From Kiritimatiellia bacterium (GTDB lineage: Bacteria; Verrucomicrobiota; Kiritimatiellia; RFP12; UBA1067), in assembly GCA_017418445.1 (NCBI GenBank), contig JAFONM010000015.1:1-41831 (forward strand): DNA of 41,831 bases, in the 5' to 3' direction. The notes beneath the pieces are model-generated. The model was not told the DNA's origin, did not search any database, and saw nothing but the letters and a program-made list of their open reading frames with translations. A program made the translations under genes and the position numbers. Numbering within the stretch: the first letter of the stretch is position 1; the number at the start of each line of letters is the position of its first letter. Below, one piece after another: positions 15,025 to 22,793 of this stretch.

Positions 15025-16818
15025 ATGAACAAGACAGAGAAACTTATTTCTGCACTGCTGGGTGTTGCGCTCGTGCTGTGCTTCATGTACGGCCCAATGC
15101 GCAAGGGAGCGCCGCAGCAGGACGCATCCGCCGAGACTGCTGCCGCGGCGACCGGTGAAACCGCCGCGGTCGAGGCAGCTGCGCCCGATGCGGCGGCTGC
15201 GACGAACCTTCAGGCCGTCGTCGACGCCGAGCCGGCTGTCGTCCCGGAAGTTGCGGTTCCATCGAAACCCGAAGAGATCGCAGTCCTCGAGAACGACTTC
15301 CTGAAGCTCGAGCTTTCCAGCTGGGGCGGCGTCGTCAAGAAGGCGACGTTCAAGAAGTTCGCCGTTGGACCCGGCGAGATATCCGAGGGGAATCCCGCGT
15401 TCTCCATGGACTATTCCGAGTCTCCGCTCGGCGCCATCGAGGGCGTGGAAGGCGCCGGACTCAACGCGTCGTTCGACGTTTCCGCCGCGACTCCGACATC
15501 CGTCGTCTTCTCCGCGGGCGGAGTCGTCCGCACCTATTCTCTCGCGGGAGACTATTCGCTCGAGCTTGCCGAGACCTTTGCCGACGGCAGCCGTCCGTCG
15601 GGCAGGAACGCGCTTTCGGTCGGAATGATGACGCGCGGCGACGGCAAGACCGACTTCGTCTCCATCGACAGCTGGCAGAGCGATCCGAAGGGCGGCGACG
15701 TCGTCCATCACGACGACGACGATACCGCCGTCAAGCCGCTCCTCGGCGGAATGGGCGGTGGCGGAGGATGTGGAGGATGCGCGCCCTCCAAGGTCCAGCC
15801 GGGAACGCCCGCCGTCAGCTCGGCGGCCGTCGCGGCGCCGCAGAGGTGGGTAGCCCTCAAGGACCGCTTCTTCGTTACGGCGCTCGCCGCCTGCACGCAG
15901 CCCAATGCCGGCTTCACGGCGTCCGTCCGCCGCGATACGACGACTGACTTCTACAAGCCCGTCTCCGTGGCGACGACAGTCGCCTTCGAGGGAGGCGTTG
16001 CGGAACGCACGGCCAAGTTCTACATCGGACCCAAGGAACAGTCGCGCCTCGCGGACCTCGGGATGCGCGACGTCATGGAATTCGGCATCTGGCGCTGGAT
16101 CTGCTATCCTATCGTGTGGCTGCTGAACGCATGCCATTCCGTGATTCCCAGCTACGGCGTGGCGATCATCTTGCTCACGATTCTCGTGCGCCTCGTATTC
16201 TGGCCATTGACGCGCAAGTCGACAGAGGGCATGAAGAAGATGCAGGAGATACAGCCGCTCATCAAGGAGATTCAGGCGAAGTACAAGGACAATCCGCAGC
16301 GGTTGCAGCAGGAGACCTTCGCGCTCTATCGTCAGAAGAAGGTGAATCCGATGAGCTCGTGCCTTCCGATGCTCATCCAGATTCCGGTCTTCATCGCGCT
16401 CTTCAACGTCCTCAGGTCCGCGGTCGAGCTCCGATACGCGAGCTTCCTCTGGATTCCCGATCTCTCCGAGCCGGAGCGCCTCCTCGCCGATGTCGCGCCG
16501 TTCAGCTCTGTCGGCGGACTCAACATCCTTCCGCTCCTCATGGCCGCGACGATGTATCTCCAGTCCAGGCTCACGCCTTCCGCCGGCGACCCGAAGCAGC
16601 AGCGCATGATGACTGTCTTCATGCCCATCATGATGCTCGTGATGTTCTACTCGTTCGCGTCGGCCCTGTCCCTCTACTGGACTCTCTCGCAGGTGATGTC
16701 CATCATCCAGATGTGGATGATCAGGCGCGACACCGAGAGGAGGCAGGCCGCGGCGGCCCCGGTCGAGGTCATCGATCCTCCGACGCCGACTCGCCAGCAG
16801 CGCCGCCACGGCGCGTAG
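15025..16818 (+). CDS. yidC: Membrane protein insertase YidC
   Basis: YidC inserts and folds proteins in the inner membrane, alone or with SecYEG. The Gram-negative layout is visible: an N-terminal anchor helix (about 6-23), an Ala-rich linker, a large periplasmic P1 domain (about 85-335), and the C-terminal five-helix insertase core. The core has the conserved Arg389 in LTILVRLVFWPLT, then the coiled-coil loop KMQEIQPLIKEIQAKYK, KVNPMSSCLPMLIQIPVFIALF and MPIMMLVMFYSFASALSLYW. At 597 residues it is a little longer than the E. coli protein. An unusual Gly/Cys patch (about 241-253, with CGGC) sits in the P1 domain beside an acidic DDDD stretch. Jag and mnmE, often next, are missing here. Confidence 0.95.
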   Translation: MNKTEKLISALLGVALVLCFMYGPMRKGAPQQDASAETAAAATGETAAVEAAAPDAAAATNLQAVVDAEPAVVPEVAVPSKPEEIAVLENDFLKLELSSWGGVVKKATFKKFAVGPGEISEGNPAFSMDYSESPLGAIEGVEGAGLNASFDVSAATPTSVVFSAGGVVRTYSLAGDYSLELAETFADGSRPSGRNALSVGMMTRGDGKTDFVSIDSWQSDPKGGDVVHHDDDDTAVKPLLGGMGGGGGCGGCAPSKVQPGTPAVSSAAVAAPQRWVALKDRFFVTALAACTQPNAGFTASVRRDTTTDFYKPVSVATTVAFEGGVAERTAKFYIGPKEQSRLADLGMRDVMEFGIWRWICYPIVWLLNACHSVIPSYGVAIILLTILVRLVFWPLTRKSTEGMKKMQEIQPLIKEIQAKYKDNPQRLQQETFALYRQKKVNPMSSCLPMLIQIPVFIALFNVLRSAVELRYASFLWIPDLSEPERLLADVAPFSSVGGLNILPLLMAATMYLQSRLTPSAGDPKQQRMMTVFMPIMMLVMFYSFASALSLYWTLSQVMSIIQMWMIRRDTERRQAAAAPVEVIDPPTPTRQQRRHGA

Positions 16819-16839
16819 GCCATCTAACGGACCCTGTAA

Positions 16840-18171
16840 ATGGAACGCTTCGAACTCGACGACGGGCTCAAGGACGAAATCCGCGCGGGGACGCTCGGCG
16901 AGGGATTCATCAAGCTCGTCCAGTCCGTCCGCCGCAACGGGAAGTCCTTCAAGATCGCCGTCCGTCCGGTCGAGATCGGCGGGGTCGCCAAGTTCCAGGC
17001 CGAGATGACGGACGACGGTCGCGTGCAGGTCAAGAACTTCGACGCGGACGGAATGTCCGCGGGGCTCGAGGAGATCATCGAGCAGAAGGGCGCCCGCGAT
17101 CTCCACCTCATGACGGCGAAGGGCGACCTCCACGTCCGCGTGACGAAGAAGGGCCACGTCCTTGTCTCGCGTTCCGCCGAGATGGACCGCGAGGTCTCGG
17201 TGAAGCCGCACGACCGCGTGAAGAACCTCCCGCTCGCGAGCTTCGACTCGGCGCCGCTCCTCCGCGTCACGGGAATCGCGGACGGCGAAGGGAAGATCCG
17301 CGCGTCGATGCGCGGCAAGTACGATCAGGTCAACGAATTCCTCAAGGTAGTCAAGGAGACCTTAGGGTCGTTTGGCGTCGGATTGGAGTCTGATGGAGTT
17401 TGTGCCGGTCATGACTCTGCGAAGGCCCTTTCTGACTCTGCGAAGACCCTAAAAGACTCTAATCGTCCGTTCACCGTCGTCGACTGCGGATGCGGCAAGG
17501 CGTATCTCACGCTCGCGCTCTATTTCTATCTTGCGCAGACGATAGGCTTCAGGAACGTGCGCGTCGTCGGCGTCGACAGACGCGACGACGTGATAGACTC
17601 CGCGAAGAAGATGGCGCGAAGCCTCGACGTCGCGGAGAAGGTTCTCTTCGTCAAGGCCGACCTCTCTTCCTTCTCGCTGAAGGACGTTGCGGGCGACGAC
17701 AGGGCGGACATGGTAGTCTCGCTTCACGCGTGCGACACGGCGACGGACGAGGCGATGGCGCGCGGCGTCGAATGGAAGGCGAAGTACATTCTTTCCGCTC
17801 CGTGCTGCCAGCACGAGCTCCAGAAGAGCCTCGCAAGCCTCGGCAAGGGAGGCGCCGGCGTCGCCGCGGCGAACGATTTCGCGGGACTCCTCCGCCAGTC
17901 CATTCTTCGCGAGAGGCTCTGCGACATACTTACGGACTCCTTCAGGGCGATGATCCTGAGAATCCTCGGATTCCGCACGCAGGTCATCGAGTTCGTCTCG
18001 AGCGAGGCGACGATGCGGAACGTCCTGATCAAGGCCGAGTGGGGCGTCAAGCCAGGACAGGCGGGCCCCGTCTCGGAATACCTCAACCTCCGCGACTACT
18101 GGAAGGTGACCCCCTGGCTCGAGACGCGACTCGGCAGGTTGCTGGAACGCCATCTGGCCAGGTTCGACTGA
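16840..18171 (+). CDS. SAM-dependent methyltransferase (Methyltransf_32/Trm13-like core)
   Basis: This is a class I S-adenosylmethionine methyltransferase of unknown target. The catalytic half (about 210-400) has motif I VVDCGCGKAYLTLALY, the acidic end of strand 2 (VGVDRRDDV), and the family-defining pair SLHACDTATDEA and SAPCCQHEL. These resemble the Methyltransf_32 group that includes the tRNA methylase Trm13, so an RNA substrate is possible but not shown. The N-terminal part (about 1-170) is a separate domain I do not recognise. Between them lies an odd linker encoded by a repeat with atypical codons (17362-17460). It lies 21 bases after yidC, and its stop shares one base with the epmA ATG (TGATG), so the two are probably translated in sequence. 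Confidence 0.85.
   Translation: MERFELDDGLKDEIRAGTLGEGFIKLVQSVRRNGKSFKIAVRPVEIGGVAKFQAEMTDDGRVQVKNFDADGMSAGLEEIIEQKGARDLHLMTAKGDLHVRVTKKGHVLVSRSAEMDREVSVKPHDRVKNLPLASFDSAPLLRVTGIADGEGKIRASMRGKYDQVNEFLKVVKETLGSFGVGLESDGVCAGHDSAKALSDSAKTLKDSNRPFTVVDCGCGKAYLTLALYFYLAQTIGFRNVRVVGVDRRDDVIDSAKKMARSLDVAEKVLFVKADLSSFSLKDVAGDDRADMVVSLHACDTATDEAMARGVEWKAKYILSAPCCQHELQKSLASLGKGGAGVAAANDFAGLLRQSILRERLCDILTDSFRAMILRILGFRTQVIEFVSSEATMRNVLIKAEWGVKPGQAGPVSEYLNLRDYWKVTPWLETRLGRLLERHLARFD
17362..17460 (+). repeat. Codon-atypical repeat insert in the methyltransferase linker
   Basis: An 18-base unit at 17412-17429 recurs at 17433-17450 with one mismatch, and its first six bases GACTCT recur again at 17455, giving an exact 21-base period (heptads DSAKALS, DSAKTLK, DSN). 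An 8-base inverted repeat flanks the region (TTAGGGTC at 17362-17369, GACCCTAA at 17445-17452). Codons here (TTA, CTA, AAA, TCT, TGT, AGT, AAT) are rare in the surrounding gene. Confidence 0.8.
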
Positions 18172-19040
18172 TGAATCTTGATTTCATATCAAGGCGAGCG
18201 GAGATCGTCAAGGGAATCCGCACGTTCTTCGACGGGCGCGGATTCCTGGAAGTCGAGACGCCGGTCAGGATCGCGGCTCCGGCGCCCGAATGCCACATCG
18301 ACTGTCCGCCAGTCGCCACCGGCGGATTCCTCCGCGCCTCGCCCGAGCTCCAGATGAAGAAGCTTCTTGCCGCCGGGCTCGGGAAGATATACCAGATCGG
18401 GCCGTGCTTCCGCGACGGCGAGAAGGGTTCGAGGCACAGTCCAGAGTTCACGATGATCGAGTGGTATCGACGCAACGCCGACTATCTCGACATTGCCCGC
18501 GACCTCGAATCCCTGCTTGCCGCTCTCGTCGCCAGCCACCGACCACCGATCATCCGCCTCTCGGTCCGGGACGCCTACCGGGACTATGCGGGGTGGGATC
18601 CGTGGACGGAATTCGACCAGGACAGGTTCGACTTCGACATGGCGACGACAATAGAGCCGAAGCTGAAGGAAATCGGCGGCGGAATCTTCCTGATGGACTA
18701 TCCCGTCCAGGCCGCCTCGCTGGCAAAGCTCCACACCCCGCCGGCCGCCGGCCGCCGGCCGCCAGCCACCTCCGCGCAGCGCTGGGAATTCTACTGGAAC
18801 GGAATGGAGCTCGCGAACTGCTTCACGGAGCTCTGCGACGAGGATGAGCAGCGCCGCCGTTTCGCCGTGTCGCGCGAGGAGCGCAAAGCGCTCGGCGAGG
18901 CGGATTATCCGCCCGACGAGGAGTTCTTCTCGTCGCTCGGCAGGATCGGTTCGGCCGCCGGAGTCGCTCTCGGAGTTGACCGGCTCGTGATGGTCCTGAC
19001 TGGTGCGGGCGACATATCGTCGGTCCGCGTCGGCGAATGA
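18171..19040 (+). CDS. epmA: EpmA/PoxA-type elongation factor P lysine ligase
   Basis: This is a class II lysyl-tRNA synthetase paralogue without the anticodon-binding domain. EpmA attaches (R)-beta-lysine to elongation factor P, which helps ribosomes through proline runs. Visible motifs are GFLEVETPV, the motif 2 region CFRDGEKGSRHSPEFTMIEWYR, a family-typical MELANCFTEL, and motif 3 GVALGVDRLVM. At 289 residues it is shorter than E. coli EpmA (325). The ATG at 18171 overlaps the methyltransferase stop by one base. A seven-base repeat (18741-18761) encodes a Pro/Ala/Arg loop before AQRWEFYW. Neither efp nor epmB is in this window. Some PVC-group organisms may use it with plain lysine, which cannot be judged here. 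Confidence 0.9.
   Translation: MNLDFISRRAEIVKGIRTFFDGRGFLEVETPVRIAAPAPECHIDCPPVATGGFLRASPELQMKKLLAAGLGKIYQIGPCFRDGEKGSRHSPEFTMIEWYRRNADYLDIARDLESLLAALVASHRPPIIRLSVRDAYRDYAGWDPWTEFDQDRFDFDMATTIEPKLKEIGGGIFLMDYPVQAASLAKLHTPPAAGRRPPATSAQRWEFYWNGMELANCFTELCDEDEQRRRFAVSREERKALGEADYPPDEEFFSSLGRIGSAAGVALGVDRLVMVLTGAGDISSVRVGE
18741..18761 (+). repeat. Heptanucleotide CCGGCCG x3 inside epmA
   Basis: Three perfect copies of CCGGCCG stand head to tail and continue partly on each side. The unit is not a multiple of three, so loss or gain of one copy would shift the epmA frame about two-thirds of the way through. It encodes PAAGRRP in a loop where the family is variable. Confidence 0.9.
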
Positions 19041-19069
19041 TTGACATCGGGGGGCGTTTGGTATAAAAT
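19041..19069 (+). promoter_or_regulatory. Promoter of the secreted metalloprotease gene
   Basis: A consensus -35 TTGACA (19041-19046) begins directly after the epmA stop. With a 17-base spacer the -10 is TAAAAT (19064-19069); the overlapping TGGTATAAA (19059-19067) matches the window's extended -10 pattern. The hexamer ends 7-9 bases before the ATG at 19077, so the mRNA should be nearly leaderless. Confidence 0.8.
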
Positions 19070-19076
19070 GTCCCCC

Positions 19077-21611
19077 ATGAAAATCAGAGGAACAGCTGCG
19101 ATTCTCGCCTCGCTCGGCGCGGCGTTTTCGCTTTTTGCCGCGCCAAAGAAGAATGAGCCGGCCGACGCGCATTCGGAACTTCAGGCGGGCGGCGTCCGCA
19201 GGATGACGGCCGCGTCCTACGGACCCGAGCGCACCACGCCCGTCAGGAAGGGCGAGTTCCATGTCGCGCTCGTGGTCATCGCGTTCCCGGACTGCGTCGC
19301 GCCGGAATCGGCGGACGCGGTCCTGAAGTCGCTTTCCAATCTCGAGGGAGGAACGGTCACAGACTACTTCAAGGACTATTCGCAGGGCATAACCTGGCCG
19401 GTTCTCGAGGTGTATCCGACGGTCTACATGGCGCCTGAGCCGCTCGGATACTACTGCAGGGGCGATCCGTTCAAGAATCCTCCGGGATTCGGGAACGACG
19501 GCGAGGCGCGCGCGCAGAAGCTCCGCGCGGACGCGACGCGCTTCGCCCAGTCGAAGGGGAAGGTCCCGAACAAGCCGGACTACATATGCTGCGTCTACTG
19601 CACGTCCCTCAACAAGGATCCGGACCTGATGGAGCGGCTCATCCGCAAGTACTACCGCAAGAAGCCGACTCCGGCCGAGCTCGCGCGCGGTGTCATAGAC
19701 TATCTCACGTGGTACGACCCCAAGGTCCACTGGGCGGATCCGCTTTGGCCGAATTCGATTCCGCAGGTCACCTACCCCGGGAACGGCAGGACGCTTGTCC
19801 ACGAGATAGGCCACATCCTCGGCGCGCCCGACTACTACCATGCGACCGAGGAGCACGACGGCGTGGAAGGGACTCCCGCGCTGCCGTGGAGCTACGGTCC
19901 GACGGGACCGGCCTACTGCCGCTACATCTACAACGCGTTCGTGCCCGCGGAGGCATATCCGAAGCTTACGGCGGCCTGCGACGTGAAGCTGAGCCCGCGC
20001 TCGTCCAGGTTCCCCGCGGCGGCGAAGAAGGACGCCGCGCCGGCCGTTCCGCCGCTCGGGGTGTTCGTTCCGTCCGCGCATCCCAACTACATTTTCTGCA
20101 TCGAATACTGCAAGGACGAAAAGCTGCCCGTGGGGAATCCGTCGGCTCGCGGACTCCTTGTCCACGTCGTGAACGTGACGATGACCTCGCCCATGATGGG
20201 TCCGCCGGACCTTTCGTACACCTATCGCTCAGGCGATCCCGATTTCAAGGGAATCGGAGAAGCCGGCAGGTATTTCCGTCCCGGGGACGTCTTCGACGAG
20301 AAGAGCGATCCGGCGGCGTTGCTGCCGAACTTCCTTCCGGCCGGAATCGCGATGTCGAACATAGTGGAGAACGCGGACGGGACGTGTTCGTTCCGGCTCG
20401 AGACGCCGCCCGTGAAGCTGACGAAGTCCGAACTCGACTTCGCGCTCCTTCCGCAGACGCGACTCGTGAAGCTCGACGGAGGGATGCCCACTTCGCTCCA
20501 TGCGACGATGGACGTACGCTACCGCGGGGAGCCGCTGCTGTCCGAATACGGATTCTGCTGGGGGACGAGGAAGAATCCGACCGAGAAGAGCGGGACGCTC
20601 TTTCCGCTCCATCACCGCGACAGGTACGACGCGCGAATCACCGGACTCGTCCCCGGAGTGAAGTACTTCATAAGGGCGTATGCGAGAAACGCGAACGGAA
20701 TCCGCTACAGTCCGGACGAGGCGGAGTTCACGCTGCGCGACGAGGACTCGAAGAAGCCGTTCAAGGGGACGCTCTTCTCCGAGTCCGACGCCCTGCTCTC
20801 GAACTGGTACTACCAGCGCTGGCACTTCGGAGTCAGCTCCGACAACTGCTACAATTCGGCGAACCCGATCTTCGCGCTGATGGCCATGGCGAACTACTAC
20901 AGGCTCGAGCCAGGCGCGCAGCCGTCGGACTTCAAGGCGGCAAAGTCCGGGAACAAGAGTCGCAGGAAGCCAATGGCGACGGCGCCCAGGGCGAAGAAGT
21001 CCGACGATGCGACGGCGATGGAGTACGTCCACTGCAATCCCTCCGAATCCCGCCCGAAGTTCCGCATGACGGAGACGGAGAAGCTCTATGTCGCGATGAA
21101 GAAGCTCGTCGTCGAGGCGGGGTTCGCCCAGCCTGACTTCGAATGGGATGGCTCCGGGAGCGGCGACGGCGATTCGAAGAAGCAGAAGAAGCCGTCCTCT
21201 CCGCGTGCGCCGGGAAAGAAGGGGGGGTCGGGCGGTTCGTCGTACGGCGACCACGGCGCGTGGGTCGCGAAGTGCGCTGCGGCGCTCAAGATCAAGAATC
21301 CGCAGGACGTCTTCTTCGCCTGCAGGACGGAGGATGAGATCAACAGGCTCGCGCCGAAGATCCGCGAGTGGATCCTGATGTCTCAGCCGGTCATGGTCGT
21401 CAGGCAGAATCGTCCGATGAGCGACGACGAGTCGGTCCGCTGGCCCCTGGACATCGCGATAATCGACGGTTTCGGCTTCGACGAAACGACCTACAACGTC
21501 GTGTTTCCGGGCGGGTCGGACCGTGGTCGGAAGGGGCTTTCGTCCGTCAAGACGCTTGGTGAAATCCTCGAGCGGACAAGCGATGCGATAGTCATGTTCT
21601 ACCGCCCCTAG
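19077..21611 (+). CDS. Secreted M6-like zinc metalloprotease with degenerate C39-like C-terminus
   Basis: This is an exported protease-like protein of 844 residues. A signal peptide (about 1-21, ending FAA) is followed by a zinc-peptidase domain with His242-Glu243-x-x-His246 and Asp252 (HEIGHILGAPDYYH), the pattern of family M6 (immune inhibitor A group). A fibronectin III-like region follows (ITGLVPGVKYFIRAYARNANG). The last part resembles a papain-like C39 fold (SANPIFALMAMANYY, then PLDIAIIDGFGFD). The usual Cys appears shifted or replaced (Cys591 lies a few residues early) and the usual His position reads Asp, so it may be inactive and used for binding. A Gly/Ser/Lys-rich low-complexity loop interrupts it. 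The start at 19077 is chosen because the promoter -10 covers everything upstream. The in-frame ATG at 19068 overlaps the -10. Confidence 0.75.
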   Translation: MKIRGTAAILASLGAAFSLFAAPKKNEPADAHSELQAGGVRRMTAASYGPERTTPVRKGEFHVALVVIAFPDCVAPESADAVLKSLSNLEGGTVTDYFKDYSQGITWPVLEVYPTVYMAPEPLGYYCRGDPFKNPPGFGNDGEARAQKLRADATRFAQSKGKVPNKPDYICCVYCTSLNKDPDLMERLIRKYYRKKPTPAELARGVIDYLTWYDPKVHWADPLWPNSIPQVTYPGNGRTLVHEIGHILGAPDYYHATEEHDGVEGTPALPWSYGPTGPAYCRYIYNAFVPAEAYPKLTAACDVKLSPRSSRFPAAAKKDAAPAVPPLGVFVPSAHPNYIFCIEYCKDEKLPVGNPSARGLLVHVVNVTMTSPMMGPPDLSYTYRSGDPDFKGIGEAGRYFRPGDVFDEKSDPAALLPNFLPAGIAMSNIVENADGTCSFRLETPPVKLTKSELDFALLPQTRLVKLDGGMPTSLHATMDVRYRGEPLLSEYGFCWGTRKNPTEKSGTLFPLHHRDRYDARITGLVPGVKYFIRAYARNANGIRYSPDEAEFTLRDEDSKKPFKGTLFSESDALLSNWYYQRWHFGVSSDNCYNSANPIFALMAMANYYRLEPGAQPSDFKAAKSGNKSRRKPMATAPRAKKSDDATAMEYVHCNPSESRPKFRMTETEKLYVAMKKLVVEAGFAQPDFEWDGSGSGDGDSKKQKKPSSPRAPGKKGGSGGSSYGDHGAWVAKCAAALKIKNPQDVFFACRTEDEINRLAPKIREWILMSQPVMVVRQNRPMSDDESVRWPLDIAIIDGFGFDETTYNVVFPGGSDRGRKGLSSVKTLGEILERTSDAIVMFYRP

Positions 21612-21631
21612 GAAAAGCGCGAATTTTACAC

Positions 21632-21660
21632 TTGCATTGAGTGGGAAAATGATGTATTAT
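21632..21660 (+). promoter_or_regulatory. Promoter of potABCD
   Basis: TTGCAT (21632-21637), a 17-base spacer, and TATTAT (21655-21660). It lies in the 78-base gap after the metalloprotease gene. The leader is about 22 bases and carries GGAG (21677-21680), 9 bases before the TTG start of potA. Confidence 0.7.
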
Positions 21661-21689
21661 TCGCGCTGCAAAATGCGGAGAAGAAAGAA

Positions 21690-22793
21690 TTGAGCAACGA
21701 ATTCCTCGTATTCGATCACGTGACGAAGCGTTTCGGCGCCCTGACTGCCGTCGACGACGTCTCCCTTTCCATCACCAAGGGCGAGTTCTTCTCGCTTCTC
21801 GGACCGTCCGGCTGCGGCAAGACGACGCTTCTCAGGATGCTTGGCGGATTCGAGCGTCCCGACTCGGGCAGGATATACCTCGAGGGCAAGGACATCACGG
21901 ATCTTCAGCCCAACGAGAGGCGCGTTCACACCGTCTTCCAGAACTACGCGCTCTTCCCGACGATGACGATCTGGGACAACATCGCGTTCTCGCTCAGGCT
22001 CGCGAAGATGCCCAAGGTCGAGATCGAGGAGAAGGTCGACTCGATACTCGAGATGATCCAGATGTCCGAGCATGCGTGGAAGTATCCGAACCAGCTCTCC
22101 GGCGGACAGAAGCAGCGCGTCGCCATCGCGCGCGCGCTCGTGGACCGTCCGCAGGTCCTCCTCCTCGACGAGCCTCTCGCGGCCCTCGACCTGAAACTTC
22201 GCCAGCACATGCTCATCGAGCTCGACACGATCCACGACCAGGTCGGCATCACGTTCATCTACGTCACGCACGACCAGGGCGAGGCGATGTCGCTTTCCGA
22301 CCGCATCGCCGTCCTCAACCGCGGCCACGTCGAGCAGCTCGACGTCCCGGCGAAGATCTACGAGGAGCCGTCGTCGCGCTTCGTCGCTTCGTTCATCGGC
22401 GACACGAACTTCTTCTCCGGCAGGATCACGTCCGTCGAAGGGGACTACTGCTTCATCGAGGTGGACGGCTTCCCGCAGATCAAGGCGTACAACGACAAGA
22501 AGCTCACCGTCGGGCAGACTCTCGACCTCTCCGTGAGACCTGAGAAGATCCGCGTCACCAAGACTCCTCCGCCGCCCGAGAAGGGCGCGTCGATCAACGT
22601 CTTCCCGTCCGTCGTCCGCGACATAGTCTACCAGGGCGTCTACACCAAGTACTGGCTCGACTCGGGCGAGCTCAAGATCTCCGCGCTCAAGCCGCACTCG
22701 CGATTCCTTCTCGACCAGGAAAGGGTCACATGGAACGACAGCGTGTTCGTCTGGTGGTATCCCGACGACGCCTACATGGTGGAGACGAAATGA
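21690..22793 (+). CDS. potA: Spermidine/putrescine ABC transporter, ATPase PotA
   Basis: PotA is the ATP-hydrolysing subunit that powers polyamine import on the inner face of the membrane. Walker A is GPSGCGKT (about 36-43), the ABC signature is LSGGQKQRVAIARAL, Walker B is VLLLDEPLAALD, and the H-loop is THDQGEAM. The C-terminal third is the TOBE-type regulatory domain of this group. At 367 residues it is of normal size. The start is a TTG at 21690 with GGAG 9 bases upstream, giving MSNEFLVFDHVTKRFG, which fits the family start. It overlaps potB by four bases (ATGA). Confidence 0.95.
   Translation: MSNEFLVFDHVTKRFGALTAVDDVSLSITKGEFFSLLGPSGCGKTTLLRMLGGFERPDSGRIYLEGKDITDLQPNERRVHTVFQNYALFPTMTIWDNIAFSLRLAKMPKVEIEEKVDSILEMIQMSEHAWKYPNQLSGGQKQRVAIARALVDRPQVLLLDEPLAALDLKLRQHMLIELDTIHDQVGITFIYVTHDQGEAMSLSDRIAVLNRGHVEQLDVPAKIYEEPSSRFVASFIGDTNFFSGRITSVEGDYCFIEVDGFPQIKAYNDKKLTVGQTLDLSVRPEKIRVTKTPPPPEKGASINVFPSVVRDIVYQGVYTKYWLDSGELKISALKPHSRFLLDQERVTWNDSVFVWWYPDDAYMVETK

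Noticed and set aside
14248-17211. Very long open frame on the minus strand (987 codons) across rpmH to the methyltransferase
   Set aside because: It runs antisense to five well-recognised genes. In GC-rich coding DNA the antisense frame matching codon positions often lacks stops. Its translation is rich in Arg, Asp and Glu without any recognisable domain.
18189-20165. Long antisense open frame opposite epmA and the metalloprotease; similar ones at 437-1927, 3188-4360, 6189-7760, 32827-34932 and 35691-37712
   Set aside because: All mirror confident genes and show the same composition artefact, with no ribosome binding site or promoter of the TGGTATAAT type.
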